64,000 nucleotides of DNA from Halichondria panicea (taxonomy: Eukaryota; Porifera; Demospongiae; Suberitida; Halichondriidae). The position numbers and the translations under genes were made by a program. Every line of letters starts with the position of its first letter. Within the stretch, counting starts at the first letter, position 1. Under the pieces are notes generated by a model. The model ran no database searches. It had not been told where the DNA came from and saw nothing but the letters and a program-made list of their open reading frames with translations. The stretch spans positions 2,433,001 to 2,497,000 of the forward strand of contig NC_087392.1 of assembly GCF_963675165.1 (NCBI RefSeq). Direction: 5' to 3'. Below, in pieces: positions 1-10,947 of the stretch.

Positions 1-344
1 AGTGGAACCTCCAAATAACGGACAAGTTGGTACAGGAGGTTTTGTCCGTGATTCGGAGGTGTCCCTTATATCGGAGGTTATACCATATAAGGTTATGTCA
101 CTTATGTGACCGATTTAGTAAATTAAGCGTGAGGCCGTTTTAGTAAATCGGGAACTGATACAGTGAAGAGAATTTTCATGTACCTTAAACATGCAGTTTT
201 TACACATGGTTAACAAACGGCACCACATAGGTGTCCGCTATTTGGGTTGCAAGCACACTGGAGAAGCAGTTGGTACAAGGCATGCTGTCCGCTATAACAA
301 GAGGGGTCCGCTATTTAGAGAGTCCGTTATAAGAGGTTCCACTG
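1..344. mobile_element. MITE with CAGTGGAACCTC terminal inverted repeats (left end at window edge)
   Basis: The window opens with AGTGGAACCTCC and this element closes at 333-344 with GAGGTTCCACTG, the reverse complement; one terminal base lies before the window. The interior has no coding capacity and repeats phrases such as 'gtccgctat' and 'aacggac'. A second, complete element with the same termini sits at 22263-22708 and is flanked by TA on both sides, as expected of non-autonomous Tc1/mariner-type elements. It lies downstream of the sixth exon of the amidohydrolase copy 2, presumably inside its last intron. Confidence 0.75.
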
Positions 345-388
345 ATGTCAAACACCAAATACAATTGATTGTGTGTGTTTTTTCTCAC

Positions 389-3300
389 CTATCAATTCCA
401 AATATCTCTAATACTGGCTTCACTACATCTTCTATTGACTGCTGGTTCCATTTCGGGTCAGTAAAAAACATCCCAGACACCTTAGCATACACATTAGAAC
501 ACTTGGACAACTCTTGCAAACCTGCAACATACCGTGAATCATGATTCACAATGAAATGAATGTGACACAGCTGTACGAACTTCTCCGAGGCAGAAGTAAC
601 ACGTATAAAGTGTAACACCTGGTGTACTTGGCAATTTAGATGTGAGTAAAATAATAACCAGCACAGGTTGGTGGCAACATTATAAGTATCAACACTTTCA
701 AGTGCAAGTGAAAAATAACACAACATATTTCCTCCAAATACTACTACTCTATACCTCATACCGTATTACATTTTTCAGGTGACAATTGCGAATGAGCCAA
801 ATCAGCAGAAAAGTTGACCCTTTGCGATCTAACTATTGCGTTCTGGCAAGGATCGTATGTATTTACTAGTAATAATTTAGGTTTTGCGGATTTTATTGTT
901 GCGAATTGATCAACCCTCGCAAAGTTCACAAATGTTTGATGCTTGCAAAACATTCTAGTAATACGGTAATGTAGCAAGCAAAAAAAAGAAAAGCAATAAC
1001 ACTGCAAGCTATAATAAATATAATTTAGACACTAAGATCTACACAAGTGAAAAGTGCCTGGGAGGAAGTTACTATGGGACTTAGTATATATACAACATAC
1101 GTATACGTAGTATCTCTCGTTGTCAAGCAACTATAATTATTATAGTCAAGTAATCCCATTACACCTCCAAAACAGTGTCTAACTATTATAGTTACACCAA
1201 GGGCATAGAGGGCATGTAACTGACTATCAATCCTTCGTGCGAGCAAAAACCAAAGCCACAGACCGGATACACTATGTACTGTACACAAAAATCTATTTAT
1301 AGATATGTACTTTCCACTGCCCACTTCAGTTTTTACTCACAAGTTGTTGCATGCCCCCTTCTCTTTTATACGCCCTTGGTTACACGCATGCACACCGTGG
1401 CAATGTCGTGTCTATAACATAATGTTTTGTCTACGTCTAAAATGGAGTGGTTGGGCATTCTACTCCATTCTATATACTGCATTTCTACTCCTTTTAGCCT
1501 TTTACCTGGCACTGGAGGGAAGGCCTAGCTCCTACATAGCTTCACCAAACATGGCTTGAGGTTGCATATGTCATTGCTTACAACACTGGTTATGGGCTAG
1601 AACTTACATTTGCATGTTAATTGTACTAAAATAATTATATAGCACTGCACTCACTGCCCTCACTAAAACACAAGTCTATAGGCTCTGTCCACTACACTGT
1701 ATTTTGATTGTGATGACCTAAGAAATGTACGCATGGAAGAGTTGACAGTAATTCGAACACCTTTACAAACATTAATTACTGACATTACAATATTGAACAA
1801 AGCAGCGACACAAGAGGTTGGTCTTGGCATGGACACGATATCATTCCGATAATGTAACCATAGAAAACAGTATGGTTTCTTAGTATTTAGTGTGACAACA
1901 CGAAGCTATAAACCATACTGATTTCTTCTTAGTATTTTTGTGAATGACATACCATATAAATTAGTCCTCCTTGGAAATACCATAATTGATCAAGTAAACA
2001 CACATTTCTCATAATTGATAGGCAGGCGCAAGACAGAAAGAAACCACAAAACTCACAATGAATGTATATGGCACTTACTATAGCTGATTGGCACGTACAT
2101 AACAGCAGTGCACCATGCCTTCAAATAACACGGAGGATTGACAGTAAGTATCAAGGTTATGACTAGACATCTGAAACTATAACCATTCATGGACATTTTT
2201 GAAACTCACCTTCCCTCCAAACTCTCATTGACTCCGGGTCTCTCTCATAAGGGACCCCACAATGATTCACCATCACCATCACTCTAGGGTGATCCCTCAC
2301 CACTGCCGCAGCCCTGCATAGCAACATGCATAGCAACATGCATAGTTGTGCAACCACTATACAATCAGTACTCCATTTATACAACTCCAAATCAAGAATG
2401 GCCCGGCATTACCCAAATAGAATTTCAGAAAGTGGCAGTTATTATTGAAGTGTACATGATGAGGATCTCCAGTATATTACATGTGTCAAAAATACTGCCT
2501 GTACCTTTTCATTTGGCCAGGTAGTATGTGGAGGTCAAAAGAGAGGTTGTATTTCTCAAGGAGAGCGAATCCTCTGATCCAATTTGGGTCAGTGAGGTAG
2601 TCATCGTGAGGCACGGCATTATACTCAGGGTGTGTTTTGTGGAAGTTTAACATTTGTCTAATTCCTCTCATTCTCTTGTGCTCACTGTGTCGCTTGAGAA
2701 TGTCTTCAGCATCGGGGGAAGACAGGTCACAGTAGCCCACAATAGCTGCATGCGGTTTGTGTGAAATGACAATTGTGTTTATTGTGTATACATGCTAGCA
2801 TACCATTTGGTGTCCCAGTACTGTCTGCTAGTCCATTCAGCCAGCTGTAATTATAAGTATAGATCACTATTAATTCTTTTACTGTACTCCTTTATCAGCG
2901 AGTCGATTCTCCTAGCAGTAGGGAATTTACTTTTCCAAGAAGCTACAACCCCATGCAATACCAATGTATAAGCATGATCCCTTTAATAATTATAGAGCTT
3001 TGTGGCAGCAGTTAAGACAGGAATCCCACACAAAAATGTTCACAGTTCACACATCATATTACATGTGAGAACCACTCACATCACCTGACATGCAAATCTG
3101 TTTGTGATCATGGTAGCAACTCACTACCCAATTAACTTACACGAACTAAGTTAACACACATTGTGCCAAAAGCTAGACATATCAGAGTCTGAGGAATAAA
3201 ACAACTGTGTGTCCCATTATTAAAGACCATGACAAACAAGTAAGGCCAGCCAGCCAGCCGATGATATGCAGACTGTTATATTTAGGCAACAAGAAACTAA

Positions 3301-3956
3301 GCAGAACGTCCATACTTCCTTTGGATGTTGTACATAATCAGTGTCAGCCATTATTTTGTGAGCATAGCAATGATCTAATTCTTGTGACCCATGCAAATAG
3401 GAGTGTACGTAGCGAGTGTGATCTGTCAGTCCAGTTAGTCACATGTAAATAGCAATACAATTCAGTGACAACGTATATACAAGCAGCACTTACACAGTTT
3501 CCTCAACAGGGTCCCCCAGCCATGCTGCCTGCACATGTACACACTGCACCACATTGTGACCCTCTGTGTCCTTTTTGTAGTCATCCGTCAGGTAGGTAAG
3601 GACAGACTCTGAAGGAAGAGTTCTTCAAAATAAGGTCTTATGCATCCCTCTAATAATGCGCCACCGGAACATTTCGCATTATAGCCTTTTTCACGGTAGA
3701 TCTAGATCTAGCAGTTCTACACTATAACCGAAATAACTCAAGTACGTACGTATGAAGATTTCAGACTATAGCTGACAATCAAATTGTGATTGTGGAAATA
3801 ATGCATCATGCCTTTTGCTCTGGACAATGCCAATTATCATGCTCTGGATATATAGATCTACAATACATTGGACAGCTTACTAAACATTTCGACTTTCGAG
3901 ACCCATGGGTGCGTTTCAGGAGTCCACAAATGTATGTGTGCATCAACAATCTCCAT
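389..3956 (-). CDS. Amidohydrolase-2 family enzyme, tandem copy 2 (3' end outside window)
   Basis: Predicted metal-dependent TIM-barrel hydrolase of the amidohydrolase-2 type (lactonase/decarboxylase-like; substrate unknown). Six exons are visible: 3881-3956, 3494-3608, 2804-2844, 2505-2745, 2210-2313, 389-521. Exons 2-6 have exactly the same lengths (115, 41, 241, 104, 133 nt) and phases as copy 1 at 4262-7953. The N-terminus keeps the HxH metal motif (DAHIHLW) and later DLSSPDAED, VNHCGVPYE and VYAKVSGMF. Exon 1 is shorter than in copy 1 (76 versus 97 nt): the sequence after HPWV is unrelated, but a GTAAGC donor restores the same phase. The terminal exon (FASNFPVD in copy 1) would lie beyond position 1. 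No stop or frameshift is seen, so it may be a working paralogue, though exon 1 remodelling could have damaged it. Confidence 0.75.
759..968. mobile_element. TA/CCGTA-terminus MITE, 210 bp, in amidohydrolase copy 2 intron
   Basis: Begins TACCGTATTAC and ends with its exact reverse complement GTAATACGGTA, with no coding capacity. A diverged relative lies in inverted orientation at about 52766-52934 (PGAP2 intron 1), sharing stretches such as 'gcgaatgagcca', 'ctggcaaggatcg' and 'attctagtaata'. A truncated right end also appears near 5365-5393. Confidence 0.7.
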
Positions 3957-4261
3957 GTTACGTCCGATCGTGTTACGTCTGCGTCTAGTCTAGATCCTAC
4001 GGTTAGATCTAGTTGATGAATAATGTTTTATCGGCAGAAGTCCCAAATAACTAAATTGGTATTGGTCGTCCATAGATACTATAAATTATCTATGGGTCGT
4101 CAGATGTTGTGTTATAAAGTGAGCTGGTTTGAGACCTCTAGAAACTACACCACAAAAAATATAAAGACCACTAGTGGATTGGGGGAAAGCACCAAAAAGC
4201 AGATATATACATCACATTTTTTTATACCTATATCACTAAAAAAATCAGAAGTTCTGATTCT

Positions 4262-7200
4262 CTACAGTTTGTAAAACTTTCTTGCATTCCCAGCGTAGAA
4301 CTTTTGTTGATCTTCTTTTGAGTAGGCACTGAGGATAGGCTCCAGAGCACTAAGCAGCTGCTGAAAGGTCCCATTTATTTTGTCCACTGGAAAGTTGCTA
4401 GCAAACACACATCTGGATGGAAAGAAAGATTACTTATTATGACATACACATTTATGTGATGAAACAAACTGCATGCTGCACACAACCAACAAAAGGCAAT
4501 AACTAAAACACTACAGACATATATAACACCACATAATTATATGTCATTGTGTTATGATCTCAACCTATCGATTCCAAATATCTCTAGTACTGGCTTCACC
4601 ACATCTTCTATGGACTGCTGGCTCCACTTTGGGTCAGTAGCAAACATCCCAGACACCTTAGCATACACATTAGGGTACTTCGCCAACTCTTGCAAACCTG
4701 CAGCATACAATGACACACTCAGCGAACTTTCCCCACATAAACAACGCCTGGTGTACTTGGAAATTATTTCGGAAGTGAGCATGCAATAATGTACGTATAA
4801 TGTATGTATGTTTTTAAATGTGGCTCGTCTAAATTAATTGGGGAGACGCCCAACCCTACGCATGCTTCTTGGGCGTAACCAGAATTTTGGGTAAGGAAGT
4901 GCTCAGAGGTGGTAAACGGGCGCTTTACGCCTGTTTACCAGCTGCGCAGTGATGAACATGTTTTTAATAACGACGTCAAAATTAACTTATGTACCTAGTT
5001 GGGTGTGGGCTGAGCTTTTAGTTGCAAAGATAGGCAACGAAAGAGAACTAGTCTATAGATTTAAGCCAGAATAGCTCACAGTAGTTTAGAGACTGAAAAT
5101 CGTTTTGTTAGCAGCAAGATTAGGAAGAGAAGGGGGCACTCTAATCAGATACACTTCTTTACGTTTCAAGTACTAGCCTCAGGCCAGCACCCCTGGCTAC
5201 GCCACACTGCACTTAAAGATTTGGCTTGGGCTGCAGCAACATTAATACAGTGGAACAAAACCTGATATAGCAGTCTCTTTGCATTCTGTGTCATACCAGT
5301 ACAAGTACATGTATAGGTTTTGCAATCAAAGTGATAACACTGGCAAAATTTGTTTATGTTTGACACTCACAAAACATTCTAGTAATACGGTGCCCATGAA
5401 GGACTCCTACCGTCGTATAGCACTTTATTTTCGAGGCTTTAACATTAATTTTGGCGGTTTTCGCAGATTGACTTTTGGTACTTCCGGTAGGGGTCAGTGT
5501 GGTCACTTGAACCTACCTCTATCCTCGAAAATAAAATCCGCAAAATTTTAGTTCCTTGAAATTAAGTGCTATATGGTATAATATTTTTTTTATAGCTTCT
5601 TAATCTTAGCTTTTGCTCGGTTTTATTTAACAGCTCGAAGGGTTTATGTCAAAATTTTAAACGAATCAGGTGACAGACTCAATGGTGGACTACTATAACC
5701 AGCGGCTGCTTATATGCGCGCCTTGGGTTAATGAATTCATAAGAGCACCACCCACCCTCAATGACACAGAGGATTGACACACCTAGTATCAACGGTAAGA
5801 TCATAGGACATTGAAACTAATCATCGAAATCTATGTTCCACACTATACATTTCCACAAATCAATCGTAACCCACCTTCCCTCCAAAGTTTCATTGACTCA
5901 GGGGTTTTCTCATAAGGGACCCCGCAATGATCCACCATCACCATCACTCCAGGGTGATCCCTCATCACTGCCGCAGCCCTGCAATAGCAACATGCATAGT
6001 TGTGCAACTGTCACAATAGAGGACATTGAATGGACACTCCTGCTATTTGAGAAAGGCCCGCACTTTATGATCGCTGTTGTCAAAGTGTACACCATCCATT
6101 ACATGTGCCAATAATATACGAACTACCAGTACCTCTGCATTTGGCCACATAGTATGTGGAGTTCAAAGGAGAGGTTGTATTTCTCAAGGAGAGCAAATCC
6201 TCTGATCCAATTTGGGTCAGTGAGGTAGTCATCGTGAGACACGGCACTATACTCAGGGTGTGTTTTGTGGAAGTTTAGCATGTTTCTAATTCCTCTCATT
6301 CTCTTGTGCTCACTGTGTCGCTTGAGAATGTCTTCAGCATCAGGGGAAGACAGGTCACAGTAGCCCACAATAGCTGGAAATAGTTTGTAGTTAAAAATAG
6401 TGTGCAAAAATAATTAGTGTACATACCAGTTGGTATCCCAGTACTGTCTGCTAGTCCATTTAGCCATCTGAAACAGATACAGATCACGTAATAATTATAT
6501 GTGCAAGCTCCTTTAATGGTAATGATTTGTTGTGACTCCTTTGTCAAGTTGATTCTTATAGCTGCGCTACATTTCTGGGAATCACTGTTTAATACCTGAG
6601 TAGCTACATCACTACCACATGCAATACCACATGCAAGCATAATAATAATACCCCTTTTAAGTTTAATATACCCATCTAAGCTTTGCGGAAGCAGTGAAGA
6701 CAGTGAAAGATCCCTCACCACTACCGCAGCCCTGCATAGCAATATGCATAGTTGTGCAACTGTCACAATAGAGGACATTGAATAGACACTCCTGCTATTT
6801 GAGAAAGGCCCGCACTTAGGCAAATATTGTTCAGAAAGTAGCTGTTGTCAAAGTGTACATCATACCAGTTACCATGCAAATAGGTTCCATTTCCATGCCC
6901 GTCACATAATTATACCTCCCCCTGACCTGTACCATCATGATTTCTCTGATAGCATTCATTAGATCTAATACCACACAGTGTAATAGCTATGGCATATGGG
7001 ACTAAAGAACGTACTTTACTGTATGTGTGTTGCATTATTATCAAAACACTGGACAACTAACACCAGCCAACCGTCTTCCTATACCTATAGAGCAATTGTT
7101 TCGGAGAAGCTTTGGGAACAAACAGAATAATTATCAGCAGTTTTGGGAGTTGTGGTACAAACTGGGATACAGAAACTTGTAACCCGCTGGCCTACTTAGT

Positions 7201-7953
7201 GAAAGGGCTAGCCATGTGTACTCATCTCCAGATGAATGCTGTCATACCTCACTCCATGCACGAGTAGCACTCACATGGTTTCCCCGACAGGATCTCCTGG
7301 AAACACAGCCTCCACATGCACACACTGCACCACATTGTGACCCTCTGTGTCCTTTTTGTAGTCATCCGTCAGGTAAGTAAGGACAGACTCTGAAGGAAGA
7401 GTTTAGTATAAAGGTTAATAGCTACATGAGGATAAAGAGGGGAGGGGCTATGGTGAATCGTGTGAATACATGTACATGGAGTAAGTTTAATAGTGGGTCT
7501 GGGGGAGGGGTTGGTAGATTATGCTGGCATAATTTTGAGCATAATAGGCACATTGTTTTGTTGAGAATTATGTTGGCATAATAGGTTCCTTTATGAGAAT
7601 AATAGGCAGGTTTTGGAATACAGGTCAGTACAAATCATAATGATAGGCCTGATGGAAGTATTGGTGGTTAGTTATCTCCTTGGCATTCTATTTAGATAGA
7701 GTCGTGACTCATGTGGCCATTTGTTACTTGTGCAACAGCATGGAGTCTATGTTGTGCTTTGGAGGAATTATAGGCGATTTGAAAGCAATTTGAAAAGAAT
7801 CTGTAAAAGAATAGTAATTAACCCCCAGACTCGACTAGGGGTCTTAGCAATCTTACCCCACTTTCCTGCTGGGTGACCACCATCTTTGAAGTCCAAGACC
7901 CAAGGGTGAGTTTCAGGAGTCCACAAATGCATGTGTGTGTCAATGATCTCCAT
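4262..7953 (-). CDS. Amidohydrolase-2 family enzyme, tandem copy 1 (complete, 293 aa)
   Basis: Predicted metal-dependent hydrolase with a TIM-barrel amidohydrolase-2 fold, related to sugar-lactone hydrolases; the true substrate cannot be read from sequence. Seven exons: 7857-7953, 7275-7389, 6427-6467, 6133-6373, 5875-5978, 4565-4697, 4262-4412, all with GT/AG borders and consistent phases, total 882 nt. The start is the ATG in front of EIIDTHMHLW, which carries the HxH metal ligands at residues 7 and 9. Further family landmarks are VHVEAVFPGDP, DLSSPDAEDILKRH, RGIRNMLNFH, MVDHCGVPYE, VYAKVSGMFATDP and, near the C-terminus, CVFASNFPVDK. Length fits the family (about 280-300 aa). The stop of this copy lies only about 305 bp upstream of the start of copy 2, in the same direction, so this is a recent tandem gene duplication. 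Confidence 0.85.
6711..6820. repeat. Duplicated fragment of amidohydrolase exon 5 border
   Basis: About 110 bp inside intron 2 of copy 1 repeat the 5' border of exon 5 and its flanking intron (compare 5956-6066): both read 'gatccctca', 'ccgcagccctgca' and continue through 'gttgtgcaactgtcac' and 'gagaaaggcccgcactt'. It is an intronic relic of the local duplication history, not an exon in its present place. Confidence 0.7.
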
Positions 7954-9682
7954 GATTTTGTCCCAGTGAAAAAGCAAGATGGCTTTAGTGGTGATCTGTA
8001 ATCGATTGACCTTTACCAGTAAACAATGATCTATGATTATCATCAGGATAAGAACACAAATTGCTTAGTGCTAAGTTAAGTTTGACGGTACAACACCCCA
8101 TATCATGGACAAGTTGCAAGCATAGATACCGGTACTATATAAAATCTATGTTGCGAAATATGGTGTAATAAATTATAAAGTAAATGACAGACACAGGTCG
8201 GGAAGTCACGTTAACTCTCCGCATACATCTTGCATCTGATCACAGTATACGTCCGATACTCTCTCTCTATATAATTCATAAATTAATTTGTAATACATGT
8301 AAAACAACATAACATAATTATATATTATTGGGTCGGATGTCTTTCAGAAAAGTTGTTAGAATAAAGTAAAGGGTAAGAACAACCTTCTTTTTGGGCCAAG
8401 TCAAATGACTGACACTAAAGATAATGTTATCTTTCCTCACATCTCTGTGTACAAAGCCATTTGTATGCAATTTTTTTAAGCGTAACAGTGCACCAGTAAA
8501 GCCAGTTTTGCCAATTTTGCTTGATTAGAATACCTCTAACTATAAACTTGCGCTCTATCATCAAAAAATCTCTTATCAACTGACAGGTGTGTAACTGTTA
8601 AAGCATTAATTTGTCATATTGCTTTAAGACCCAAGGTCGGTGCTTGCTTACTACTTCAAACTTCTGCTCTTCTTTAGGGCAGTAACACAGGTGTAACAAA
8701 CTTGAATCTTTTGGTGGTTGCCCATTTGAGGAGGTACAGAACACCAACATACATTGTACAAAGAAAGGGTACACCTATGGGGTCACATACTTCTACTATT
8801 GTCGATCTCCAAATCTTCTTAGGAGTTGGCATATACAATTCAAGCGACATTTTAGAAGGAGTACCAGGCATTCCTAGTACAAATGGCCACATTGTTTTGC
8901 CTTCCTGTAGAATTGATGCCGTACAGTAGTGATTTCTTCTCGGCGGTAGATCTATATACCAAAATTTGAACATTTAATATCTGAACAAAGGACGGGAAAT
9001 AAATTCGGTAATGAGACAACCACTATATCTGCTTTTTCGATTGTTGATTTGTTGTTTTGATCCCGTATTCTGGTAGGAAATTGGTGCATACTAGCTCCTT
9101 TATTCAGTACATCTTCAGAAAATAGGAAATTGTCAATCGCTGGATAAGAAGGTGATTTTAGCGCTACAAATCAAGGGTTTACTTCTTACTCCCACTTGTT
9201 GATCCATCCGAACATTTGGGCTGCCTTGGATAATTATATATAGCGGTCTACAGTAGTATAATTATATTCAGTGCGGATGCATGGCTCAATTATTTATTGT
9301 GATTGTAAATGATCTTACAAGTGAATTATACAAAAACTCATTATCTTACATTTATTTGCAGGATGACTGCTGTCCCAGGGATGGGTATCAGGAAGTAGAT
9401 GCATAATTATGTAAAATTATTAAAGAAACTCCACCCCCGCTGTCTCCACTGCCCACACACAGCAGCTCTGCCAGTTTTTGGGGGTGGAAGCAGCAGAGAC
9501 ACATTTCATGGGATTCCCAGCTTTAGCTGTGAGAGACCTCAATTATGTGCATTGTAATGGCTTGAGAGCAGCTGGTATTTCCAAGGCTACAAAGCAAGCT
9601 TGATTCTAATTCAATTAATTGCATAATAGGGTTTGATTAGCTGGGGTGTTTACAGCACATGTATATTCCAGCCTATAAGTCA
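7954..9682. other. Intergenic region between amidohydrolase and the small type II protein gene
   Basis: About 1.7 kb between two divergently transcribed genes. Apart from the kinase-like relic at 8375-8975 I see only AT-rich sequence. No conserved promoter element could be singled out. Confidence 0.5.
8375..8975 (-). pseudogene. Protein-kinase-like fragment, probably decayed
   Basis: On the minus strand, about 8510-8375 translates as a kinase catalytic-loop segment: LRLKKLHTNGFVHRDVRKDN followed by IIF. This has the HRD motif and the downstream Asn, with a plausible preceding alpha-E helix. The stretch upstream (8973-8674) is open for 99 codons but in another frame, and stops separate the two; no DFG or APE motif follows. 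The likeliest reading is a degraded copy or isolated exon of a kinase-domain family. A functional exon spliced to parts not seen here is less likely, because no clear splice sites frame it. Confidence 0.4.
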
Positions 9683-10553
9683 ATGATAGACTTCTTCAAC
9701 AACACTCTGAGTATAAAAGCTGCAGAAAAAATCATGGCTGAGCTAGACCACGGGAAGCTTTTGATGCTAGCTGAGCAAGGAGCTGAACTGGATGGAACTG
9801 ACTGTTGGAAGAAGGGAAAATCGCACTGGTAAATTTTTGAGTCAGTATCTTGCATGCAGCTAGACTATATCATTACATATATTTGCTAAAAATGTTATAT
9901 TGCAAACATAACAACTGCTCTCTGGTTATACAGGTACTACAAGTGGAGAATGGACACTGTAAAATACTGCTGGATGATGCGCACGTCAATTCCAATTTTC
10001 CTCATTCTTTTGCTGTTTCTCAATCTGTGCCTGGCTACTCTCACACTGGCTACACCTGCACACTACACAACCACTGCTGCATCTCACTACGACATCGATG
10101 CAACCACCTCTATTGATATCTCCTATGCACCAACTGAAGAGGATGGAGATACTTTCATACACAAGCCACCGGCATTCTTTGATCCAACCAAGCCAACACC
10201 TCTCTCATTTATCAAGGTAATTTTTTTTTATATACCTCCAAAAAATTAAATAGATATGTATGACTGACATTGACTGTGTGCTGAATGTTCAAACATCTTA
10301 TTTTGTCCTGCAGAATGCAAAATGTAAGCTTCACAAAGAGAATGGAAAAACTATTCCACGCAGATGTGGACTGAGGGAGCTTGACCTACCTGACAATGAG
10401 AGTGGAGTAGAGTACTGGAACCCTCAGATCTGTCGCTCTGCTCGCTGTCAGTGTGTAGCTACGAAGGAGATTCGCAAGAAGACGAAAAGATCAATTGCTA
10501 ACAACAAGACTATTATCGAATACCGGCGATTCAAACTGTTTGAGTGTGTCTGA
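9683..10553 (+). CDS. Small type II membrane or secreted Cys-rich protein, unknown family (222 aa)
   Basis: I do not recognise this gene. Three exons, 9683-9828, 9934-10216 and 10314-10553, join in frame to 669 nt. The predicted N-terminus (about 65 residues) is hydrophilic, then comes a strongly hydrophobic stretch (SIPIFLILLLFLNLCLATL), so the product is a signal-anchor type II protein. If translation began at one of the Met codons at 9950, 9974 or 9977 it would instead have an ordinary signal peptide. The outer part is Thr/Pro-rich, then a C-terminal module has six cysteines (CKLH, RRCGL, QICRSARCQC, FECV) and a polybasic RKKTKR site. That layout suggests a processed ligand or cystine-stabilised peptide (inference). 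An AATAAA at 10758-10763 follows. The gene is divergent from the amidohydrolase and convergent with ALG8. Confidence 0.6.
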
Positions 10554-10757
10554 ACTAGTACATGCAATCATTTAATGTTAATCTTGATACAGGTCATCCT
10601 CACTCCACAATACATGATTTTGTGTTCTGTTTGTTTTTTATGTTCATCAACATCGTTTCATTTAATGTCACTTCATTTGTGTTTTGTTTGTTTTTTATGT
10701 TCAACAACATGTCGCACTTTGTTTTAATATCGCTTTGTACATGTACACTTGTGAATT

Positions 10758-10763
10758 AATAAA
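10758..10763 (+). terminator. Polyadenylation signal AATAAA
   Basis: Canonical AATAAA about 205 bp after the stop codon of the small type II protein gene, followed by an A/T-rich stretch. It lies close to the 3' end of the converging ALG8 gene, so the transcripts probably end near each other. Confidence 0.5.
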
Positions 10764-10778
10764 TTGCATTGCAAACGA

Positions 10779-10919
10779 TAGATCAGCCAAATAGTAACAT
10801 GTCCATATAATTCCTATTGCACAAAATTAATGATTGTACATGTAGTCAAAAGAAGGGCAAAATCTGTAATTGTTTGGTGAATAGAAGCAGCCCACGAAGA
10901 AAAATACAGTGGTACAAAT
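10779..10919 (-). pseudogene. Tandem duplicate of the 3' end of ALG8
   Basis: About 140 bp repeat the terminal ALG8 coding and 3' region (10941-11087) at roughly 80% identity. Both read 'taattgtttggtgaat', 'gaagcag' and 'gaagaaaaatac', and both start 'gatcagccaaa'. In this copy the reading frame breaks soon after the equivalent of LPFTKQL, so it is not coding. It lies downstream of the ALG8 stop and may form part of the 3' UTR. Confidence 0.7.
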
Positions 10920-10947
10920 ATTAATGCAAAGGATAACTATTAATAGA

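Noticed and set aside
6296-6823. 175-codon minus-strand open frame across the amidohydrolase intron
   Set aside because: It joins exon 4 sequence in the wrong frame with intron and the duplicated fragment; the spliced model explains the region better.
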